Source of the DNA: an uncultured Sphingomonadales bacterium
Lineage (GTDB): Bacteria; Pseudomonadota; Alphaproteobacteria; Sphingomonadales; Sphingomonadaceae
Length of the DNA stretch: 11,109 nucleotides
Assembly (NCBI GenBank): GCA_903868655.1
Contig: CAIPWG010000066.1
Span: 1 to 11,109 of the forward strand
Reading direction: 5' to 3'
The notes beneath the pieces are model-generated. The model did not search any database. It worked only from the letters and a program-made list of their open reading frames with translations, and was not told the DNA's origin. Of this stretch, positions 6,113 to 11,109 are shown piece by piece. Positions within the stretch are counted from its first letter, which is position 1. Every line of letters starts with the position of its first letter. The position numbers and the translations under genes were made by a program.

Positions 6113-8002
6113 TTACCGCATTTTTTTAAGCAGCCAGGAGAATGATTCTCCGCTGCGGGGAACTTTGGCGGCGATCACCAGCTGGCGCGTCCCGACTGGG
6201 CGGCCCTGGCCATCGGCCCATAAACTTTCCTCGATCACGATCGGATCACGTCCGGAACGGAACTGCCACAGGCTGCCGTCTGGCAGCGCCAGCGTGATCC
6301 CCAGCCCGTCGCGCCCCTGCGCCAACTCGATGTGTGGCCCCAGATGAAACCGCAAGGCGACGCCGATCGTGCCGCGTTTGCCTTTGCGCCCGGTTGGCAC
6401 CAGACAATCCTCGCCGCGCATTTCGGTGCCATCGTCGCGCAGGATCAGGATACGGCGGTGGGTCAGGCCATAACGCGACACATAACCGTTGTGGCTTGCT
6501 TCCAGGCGGGTCGCACCCATGCCGGGGCCGTCGCCTGCCAGCGTGCGCCGGTCGACGTCAACTTCGGATACGCCCGAACCCAGCTTGCCGTTGATGAGCA
6601 CGGCGGTCGAATTGAAATCGTCGATAGTCAGCGTTGAATGCGCGGCCGTAGCGCGCAGGCCTTGCGCCAGACGCACGGGGATCAGGCCACCGGCACAGGC
6701 CCCACCACCGCAATTGACGATGATCCGTTCCGCGCCATGGCTGAATTCGAACGCCAGCGTTGATGCGCAGCCGTCGCGCGCATGGCGTGCCACAGGCGGG
6801 GGTGCAGCATCGAACAACAGAATTGAGCGCCGTGCCGCGACGCGCTGGTATCCCCACTGCCGCGCATCGCGCAGCGGGCGGGTACGTACTCCGGTGGCGC
6901 GGATCAGGGCGTCGATGCGGTTTGCGGGAACCGCCTGCGCGCCTTGCCATCCTGCCAGCGCACCGTCGGTGTGCAACACTGCCAGCAAAGGCGGCACAAG
7001 CAAGGCCAGAATCGTATCGATTTGTGGTGGCAGGTCGGTGCGTACTGCCGCATAACAGGCGCGTAGCCGCACCAGCAATTCGATCGCTTCAATCTGGCAG
7101 CGGGGACTGCGTGACAGCACGCCGCCATCGTCACCGACCAGATCGCCCAGCGCATGGATCAGGCCCGCTTCACCATACAACCGGCGCGCGCGGCCATCGG
7201 CCAGCAGCAGGCCAGCCGCGGTAATCGCGGTCCAACCCGCGACTTCAGACAACTTGTCTTCAGCGCGGCCAACATTGCGATCAAGCCACGCGGCGGTGGT
7301 TTCCAACGCATGCAGCGCGCGGCTGCGGAACGTGCGATCCTGACCTGACAAGATCAGCGGCGCATGAACCAGCCAATTGAGCAGGCGGTGCGCAACGTTG
7401 CCCACATCCCATGCCGGGGTCGAATCGGGGCGCGGGTTGGCCGTCAGCCAGCGCCCGAAAATGCGTTCAGCCACCGCAGTGCATTGCGGTCGCGCGGCAC
7501 AGGCTTCGAGATCGGACAGCCAGCCGAATCCTTGCACCAGGCGTTCGAGCGGCGGAGCCAGTCGCGGCCCGGCAAATTCGATGTCTGCGATCGGTGCCTT
7601 CAGGCCATGGAGCAGGAAATGTCCTGCGCGCAACGCTGTGCCCGCTGCGGGATCGCCGGGCAGCGGATTGGCCACTGTCGCGGTCAGACGCGGCGCGGCG
7701 CGCTTGGCAAAGGGATTTAACGTGCGTGAGACGAGACCAAAGCGATAGGCAAAGCGGATCAGCCGTTCGCCGGTACTGACATCGGGAGGCGAAAAATCGG
7801 CCAATGCGAGCGCGCGACTGGGATCGATCACGCCGGGTTCCATGATGCCGGCATCGATCGCGTCGGTGTTAAACGTCAGTTCGGCCTGTTCCACGTGGTG
7901 TTCGGATTTGGGTACCAGCGGAATGGCCATGCGCGATGCCGGATCGACCTGATCGGGGCCGGTAGCGGGGTGCTTGGCGATGATCATCCCGGGACGATCC
8001 AT
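6113..8002 (-). CDS. Heparinase II/III family protein
   Basis: Proteins of this family resemble polysaccharide lyases that eliminate uronic-acid-containing glycans; the substrate of the alphaproteobacterial members next to rpe and purH is unknown to me. The 629-residue product has an N-terminal helical (toroid-like) part, about 80-390. It includes AWDVGNVAHRLLNWL, GWTAITAAGLLLADG, the block DDGGVLSRSPRCQIEAIELL, and LHTDGALAGWQGAQ. The C-terminal heparinase II/III-like beta domain (about 395-625) has NCGGG, AAHSTLTIDD, SHNGYVSRYGLTHRR and RFHLGPHIEL. No signal peptide is seen, although true lyases of this type are usually exported. I chose ATG 8002 because the rpe stop at 8008-8010 lies just upstream, leaving 5 bases; the open frame back to 8113 overlaps rpe and has no similarity. 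Tight spacing suggests coupling to rpe. Confidence 0.88.
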   Translation of the reverse strand: MDRPGMIIAKHPATGPDQVDPASRMAIPLVPKSEHHVEQAELTFNTDAIDAGIMEPGVIDPSRALALADFSPPDVSTGERLIRFAYRFGLVSRTLNPFAKRAAPRLTATVANPLPGDPAAGTALRAGHFLLHGLKAPIADIEFAGPRLAPPLERLVQGFGWLSDLEACAARPQCTAVAERIFGRWLTANPRPDSTPAWDVGNVAHRLLNWLVHAPLILSGQDRTFRSRALHALETTAAWLDRNVGRAEDKLSEVAGWTAITAAGLLLADGRARRLYGEAGLIHALGDLVGDDGGVLSRSPRCQIEAIELLVRLRACYAAVRTDLPPQIDTILALLVPPLLAVLHTDGALAGWQGAQAVPANRIDALIRATGVRTRPLRDARQWGYQRVAARRSILLFDAAPPPVARHARDGCASTLAFEFSHGAERIIVNCGGGACAGGLIPVRLAQGLRATAAHSTLTIDDFNSTAVLINGKLGSGVSEVDVDRRTLAGDGPGMGATRLEASHNGYVSRYGLTHRRILILRDDGTEMRGEDCLVPTGRKGKRGTIGVALRFHLGPHIELAQGRDGLGITLALPDGSLWQFRSGRDPIVIEESLWADGQGRPVGTRQLVIAAKVPRSGESFSWLLKKMR

Positions 8003-8007
8003 AACGG

Positions 8008-8700
8008 TCAGCCAAGACCCTTCAACGCGGCGATATTGGCGGCGTAGTGATCCGGGCCCCCGCGAAATGTCGCTGTTCCGGCAACCAGTGCATCGGCCCC
8101 TGCCGCCACACAAGCCGAAGCCGTCGCCTGGTCGACTCCGCCATCAACCTCGATCAGGATATGCCGGCCAGATTTGTCAATCATCCGCCTGATCGCCTCA
8201 ATCTTGCGCAATTGGCTGGAAATGAAGCTCTGCCCGCCAAAGCCGGGGTTGACACTCATCACCAACACCAGATCGATATCATCGATCAGGTAATCGAGCA
8301 TCTTTGCAGGTGTTCCGGGGTTCAGCGCAATTCCGGCCTTCTTGCCCAGGCCTTTTATTGCCTGCACCGTGCGGTGAATATGGGGGCCGGCTTCGGGATG
8401 GACGGTCAGGATGTCCGCGCCTGCAGCCGCAAATGCCTCCAGATAGGCATCCACCGGCGATATCATCAGGTGCACATCGAAGGGCTTGGTCGTGTGCGGT
8501 CGCAAGGCCTTGACCACTGCGGGACCGATCGTGATGTTCGGCACGAAATGGCCATCCATCACATCGACGTGGATCCAGTCAGCACCGGCCGCATCAATGG
8601 CGCGGACTTCTTCACCCAGCCGCGCAAAATCAGCAGACAGGATCGATGGCGAAATCAGCGGCCCCGGTCCGGGCGATGTGGTGTCCCATGGAACAGTCAT
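8008..8700 (-). CDS. rpe: Ribulose-phosphate 3-epimerase
   Basis: Rpe interconverts D-ribulose 5-phosphate and D-xylulose 5-phosphate in the pentose phosphate pathway, in the cytoplasm. The 230-residue TIM barrel shows the family blocks: [15 protein letters not shown] near the start, [17 protein letters not shown] with metal ligands H44 and D46, VHLMI with H77, the phosphate and active-site loop [14 protein letters not shown], and EVDGG with D186, followed by AGTATF. D46 and D186 fit the acid-base aspartate pair. ATG 8700 gives the normal length, with a short N-terminal extension ([13 protein letters not shown]). The frame is open back to 8949, but those residues have no similarity. The ribosome site is weak. 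Rpe heads the leftward series with the heparinase protein, purH and the thioesterase gene; its promoter should lie in the divergent region to its right. Confidence 0.96.
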   Translation of the reverse strand: MTVPWDTTSPGPGPLISPSILSADFARLGEEVRAIDAAGADWIHVDVMDGHFVPNITIGPAVVKALRPHTTKPFDVHLMISPVDAYLEAFAAAGADILTVHPEAGPHIHRTVQAIKGLGKKAGIALNPGTPAKMLDYLIDDIDLVLVMSVNPGFGGQSFISSQLRKIEAIRRMIDKSGRHILIEVDGGVDQATASACVAAGADALVAGTATFRGGPDHYAANIAALKGLG

Positions 8701-9033
8701 TGCGGAAACCCGGTCCCATTCATGCGCGACGGTGACAAAAGCGGTGCGTGTCGGAAAGGCAAAAGCGTAGCAAGCCTGTCCGAAATGCTCCGATAGTGCC
8801 GATACCCATGGGGTCCGATCACGACAAGCTGTCTTTCGCGCGTTTTCCACACGCTCGGTCGTGAAGTACAGGAATTTCGACGATTTGGGTGATTGATTGC
8901 GCCGCTCGGGTGTCCACACATTGGTGCATGTGTGCCGGTCGTGCGACAATTTGGGCGGGTGCGGCCATCTTGCGCGGGACTACCGATTGGCGCATGGCCC
9001 ACGAGCCCCATCAATTTGCGGACACGAATTGCG
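8701..9033. promoter_or_regulatory. Divergent region between rpe and the DUF2141 gene
   Basis: These 333 bases separate two starts that point away from each other, so promoters for both directions are expected. The minus frame of rpe and the plus frame of the DUF2141 gene are both open into the region, but the translations are Arg- and Cys-rich and look non-coding. Apart from the inverted repeat at 8915-8934 and a moderately AT-rich patch near 8868-8899, I see no clear -35/-10 pair, terminator or small gene. A small RNA cannot be excluded from sequence alone. Confidence 0.45.
8915..8934. repeat. Inverted repeat CACACAT-N6-ATGTGTG
   Basis: Two perfect 7-base arms flank the 6-base spacer TGGTGC, giving a 20-bp dyad of the size used by dimeric helix-turn-helix regulators. 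It lies about 100 bases before the DUF2141 start and about 215 bases before the rpe start. No T run follows, which argues against a terminator. Its role as an operator is inference. Confidence 0.4.
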
Positions 9034-9558
9034 ATGTGCACGATTGCCTGGACTTCACGTCTTATCCCCGCGCTCAGCCGCCTCTCGTTGCGCGGTGTGA
9101 CCGGTTTGGCTGCGGGCGCGATCACGCTGGCTGCGTCGACGCCCGCTCTGGCGGCGCCACCCTGCCTTGGCCCGGCGAGCAATGTCTGGGTGCATGTTAC
9201 GGTCGATGGTGTGCGCAATGGCAACGGCCAGGTGGCGACCACGGTCTATCCCGATGATCCGAGCCGGTTTCTGGTGAAAAACGGTTCGATGTATGTGGTG
9301 CGCACGCCAAGTGTTGCCGGTGCGACCCGGTTCTGCGTGTTTCTGCCGAAGACGGGCGTGTTCGCGCTCGCGGTTTATCACGACGAAGACAATTCGGGCA
9401 CAATCAACCGATCTGGTGTGCTGGGGATCCCGACTGAAGGGTTTGGCTTTACCAACAATCCACCCACGCTTGCCAGCCTGCCAACCTTCCGTTCGGTGCG
9501 CATTTCGATCCCGCGCAGCAATATGGGCACGACGATCCATCTGAAATATCCGGAATAA
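9034..9558 (+). CDS. Exported DUF2141 domain protein
   Basis: The 174-residue product is a DUF2141 protein, a small extracytoplasmic beta domain found in many Gram-negative bacteria and without an established function. Residues 1-40 form a signal peptide: basic start, hydrophobic core GVTGLAAGAITLAA, and an ALA cleavage site at 38-40. The mature part shows the signature YHDEDNSGTINRSGVLGIP followed by EGFGFTNNPP, an Asp/Asn-rich loop typical of the family that may bind calcium. Two cysteines (C44, C101) could form a disulfide. I chose ATG 9034 because it puts the signal peptide at the N-terminus; a weak GCGGA lies 11 bases upstream. The dehydrogenase gene begins 7 bases after the stop, so the pair is probably cotranscribed, although their roles do not obviously match. 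Confidence 0.85.
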   Translation: MCTIAWTSRLIPALSRLSLRGVTGLAAGAITLAASTPALAAPPCLGPASNVWVHVTVDGVRNGNGQVATTVYPDDPSRFLVKNGSMYVVRTPSVAGATRFCVFLPKTGVFALAVYHDEDNSGTINRSGVLGIPTEGFGFTNNPPTLASLPTFRSVRISIPRSNMGTTIHLKYPE

Positions 9559-9565
9559 TACTGCG

Positions 9566-10510
9566 ATGATGATACCTGACGTCGTGGTTGCGGCTCCGCT
9601 GCCACCGGTGACGATGGCGGCGCTGGACGCGGCGTTCACGGTTCATCGGTTATGGGAAGGTGTGTCGGACGATGTGCTCGCCCGCGTTCGCGGGATGGCG
9701 GCGAGTACACTGGCAGGGCCGGTGGGGACTGCGCTGCTCGATCGGCTGCCAGCGCTGGAAATCATCGCCAATTTTGGCGTCGGTTACGACAATATCGATA
9801 TCTCGGCGGCCGTCGCGCGGCGTTTGATGGTCACCAACACCGCGGGCGTGCTTGATGAGGAAGTTGCCGATCTGACGCTCGGTCTGCTGCTTGCAACTCT
9901 GCGCCGGATCCCGGCCGCCGAACGGTTTGTACGCGAAGGACGCTGGGTGCAGGGCGGGTTTCCGTTGTCACCGTCGTTGCGCGGCCGCCGTGTCGGGATT
10001 GTCGGGCTGGGTGGCATTGGCAAGGCGATTGCGCGCCGGCTTGAAGGCTTCGCAGTTGACATTGCGTGGCATGGGCGCAGCCCACAACCCGATGCGCTTT
10101 GGCCGCGCTACGCATCGGTGGAGACACTGGCGCAAGCGTGTGATGTCTTGATCGTGATTGTGCCGGGCGGGCCTGCCACGCGCCACCTGATTGATGCGGG
10201 CGTGCTTGCTGCGCTGGGACCCAATGGTGTGTTGATCAACGTTTCACGTGGAACCGTGGTTGATGAAACTGCGTTGATAGCGGCGTTACAGTCAGGCGCG
10301 ATTCTGGCAGCAGGCCTCGACGTGTTTGAGCACGAACCGCATATTCCCGAAGCTCTGCTGGCTTGCGAAAATGCTGTTCTGCTGCCGCATCTCGGCTCTG
10401 CCTCAGATATTACGCGGGCTGCCATGGGTCAGTTGATGATCGACAATCTATCGGCGTGGTTTGCCGATGGGCGCGCGTTGAGCCCGGTCGCTGAAACGCG
10501 CTACGCCTGA
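9566..10510 (+). CDS. D-2-hydroxyacid dehydrogenase, glyoxylate/hydroxypyruvate reductase-like
   Basis: Members of this family reduce 2-oxoacids such as glyoxylate and hydroxypyruvate with NAD(P)H in the cytoplasm. The 314 residues are full length. The substrate-binding part contains NFGVGYDNIDI (69-79). The Rossmann domain starts at RRVGIVGLGGIGKAIARRL, with the GxGxxG motif at 147-152. The catalytic set is complete: R228 in NVSRGTVVDE, E257 in DVFEHEP, and H275 in LLPHLGSAS. After the second beta strand comes WHGRS, with R171 where NADH enzymes carry an acidic residue, so NADPH preference is likely. This resembles GhrA/GhrB-type reductases more than phosphoglycerate dehydrogenase, since no ACT domain follows. 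The start is one of two adjacent ATGs (9566 or 9569). Its last 10 bases overlap the convergent gene. The exact substrate cannot be settled. Confidence 0.92.
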   Translation: MMIPDVVVAAPLPPVTMAALDAAFTVHRLWEGVSDDVLARVRGMAASTLAGPVGTALLDRLPALEIIANFGVGYDNIDISAAVARRLMVTNTAGVLDEEVADLTLGLLLATLRRIPAAERFVREGRWVQGGFPLSPSLRGRRVGIVGLGGIGKAIARRLEGFAVDIAWHGRSPQPDALWPRYASVETLAQACDVLIVIVPGGPATRHLIDAGVLAALGPNGVLINVSRGTVVDETALIAALQSGAILAAGLDVFEHEPHIPEALLACENAVLLPHLGSASDITRAAMGQLMIDNLSAWFADGRALSPVAETRYA

Positions 10511-11049
10511 TCTCCGGTCACCACGACACCGGTAACTGCCAGGGCCTGGGCAAAGTGCCACATGGCGGTTTCCTCGGCCAAGGCGTGATAATGCGGATCG
10601 TCGATATCGATCCACCAGGCATCGTCGATATCAAGCGTTGCGGCACGATTGTATTCGGCCAGCACCTGCACACCCTCAGACAAGGAACCCGCTTTGCCAG
10701 AGGCAATCGCTGCACGGATTGCGGGCGCCAGTTCCGGTGTGGCCAGAAACGCGCCGCAATCGACCGCATCATAAGGGCTGATCGTCTTGCCGATCGCACG
10801 GATCAGGCCGTTCTCGTCTGTTTTTACCCAGGTCGCATCGGCAGGGTCGATCAGTGGGCTGTCGGTGCGCCGATCGATCGCGAGAGTCAGGCCGCAATCA
10901 TCGGGCGCTTCGGTCATCAGCCGTGACAGGATTTCGACATCGAACAGGTGATCGGCCATCATCAACAGGTAATTGCCATCGCAACGGGTTGCCCCCGCAA
11001 TTACCGAATGCCCGTTGGGTGTCGACCAGTCGGTCAGACGTACCGGCAC
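10501..11049 (-). CDS. Nucleotidyltransferase, sugar- or inositol-phosphate type, 5' end disrupted
   Basis: Enzymes of this type transfer a nucleotide from NTP to a sugar or polyol phosphate. The 182 residues visible here match the middle and end of the fold: TDWSTPNGHSVIAGA, then LLMMADHLFD with D33 as a likely metal ligand, TWVKTDENGLIRAIGK, YDAVDCGAFLATP, SLSEGVQVLA, and WWIDIDDPHYHALAEE. The order recalls inositol-1-phosphate cytidylyltransferases, but sugar-phosphate enzymes share it, so I give no symbol. The N-terminal part with the LAAGxGxR nucleotide loop, about 80 residues, is missing. In this frame a TGA stands at 11080-11082, whereas another minus frame is open from there to the window edge (IYRVIPFLIAVA) and would join well through one extra base at about 11059-11080. 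The listed GTG start is thus probably not the true one. The stop overlaps the convergent dehydrogenase by 10 bases. Confidence 0.75.
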   Translation of the reverse strand: MPVRLTDWSTPNGHSVIAGATRCDGNYLLMMADHLFDVEILSRLMTEAPDDCGLTLAIDRRTDSPLIDPADATWVKTDENGLIRAIGKTISPYDAVDCGAFLATPELAPAIRAAIASGKAGSLSEGVQVLAEYNRAATLDIDDAWWIDIDDPHYHALAEETAMWHFAQALAVTGVVVTGDQA

Positions 11050-11109
11050 AATGGCGATGCCTAGCCGTAGCGACGGCGATCAGAAACGGGATCACACGGT
11101 AGATCCAGC

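Noticed and set aside
8703..8949. N-terminal extension of rpe in the open frame up to 8949
   Set aside because: The extra residues are unlike the family, and ATG 8700 gives the normal epimerase length.

Overview
This window is GC-rich chromosomal DNA of an alphaproteobacterium, most likely a member of Sphingomonadales. That placement is an inference from the protein types (DUF1491, long HPF, SleB-type hydrolase, DUF2141, a heparinase II/III protein beside rpe and purH) and from the order coaE-dnaQ-hpf-ptsN-DUF1491. Most of it is ordinary core and housekeeping DNA. I see no IS element, integrase, CRISPR array, toxin-antitoxin pair, phage gene, tRNA or rRNA, and no convincing undescribed multigene system.

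Left part, plus strand (135-3568): the last 39 codons of coaE, then dnaQ (386-1087), a long-form hpf (1130-1729), ptsN (1890-2351), a DUF1491 gene (2360-2695) and an exported SleB-like cell wall hydrolase (2921-3568). They cover the end of CoA synthesis, replication proofreading, ribosome hibernation, nitrogen-PTS signalling and peptidoglycan turnover. A 13-bp hairpin near 3606-3636 separates this rightward set from the leftward block that follows.

Middle part, minus strand (3646-8700): a tight, operon-like series transcribed leftward, rpe > heparinase II/III protein > purH > acyl-CoA thioesterase-like gene. The gaps are 5, 24 and 16 bases. Rpe (pentose phosphate) and PurH (last two steps of IMP synthesis) are central metabolism; the other two are family-level assignments.

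Right part: a 333-base divergent region with an inverted repeat, then on the plus strand an exported DUF2141 protein (9034-9558) and a GhrA/GhrB-like 2-hydroxyacid dehydrogenase (9566-10510). Facing them on the minus strand is a sugar- or inositol-phosphate nucleotidyltransferase whose end overlaps the dehydrogenase by 10 bases.

The real anomalies are at the two edges. At about base 134, coaE stops abruptly and is replaced by unrelated sequence. At about 11059-11080 the nucleotidyltransferase frame is broken, while another frame carries a plausible continuation to the window end. Both fit contig-end chimerism or sequencing error as well as true rearrangement or gene decay.
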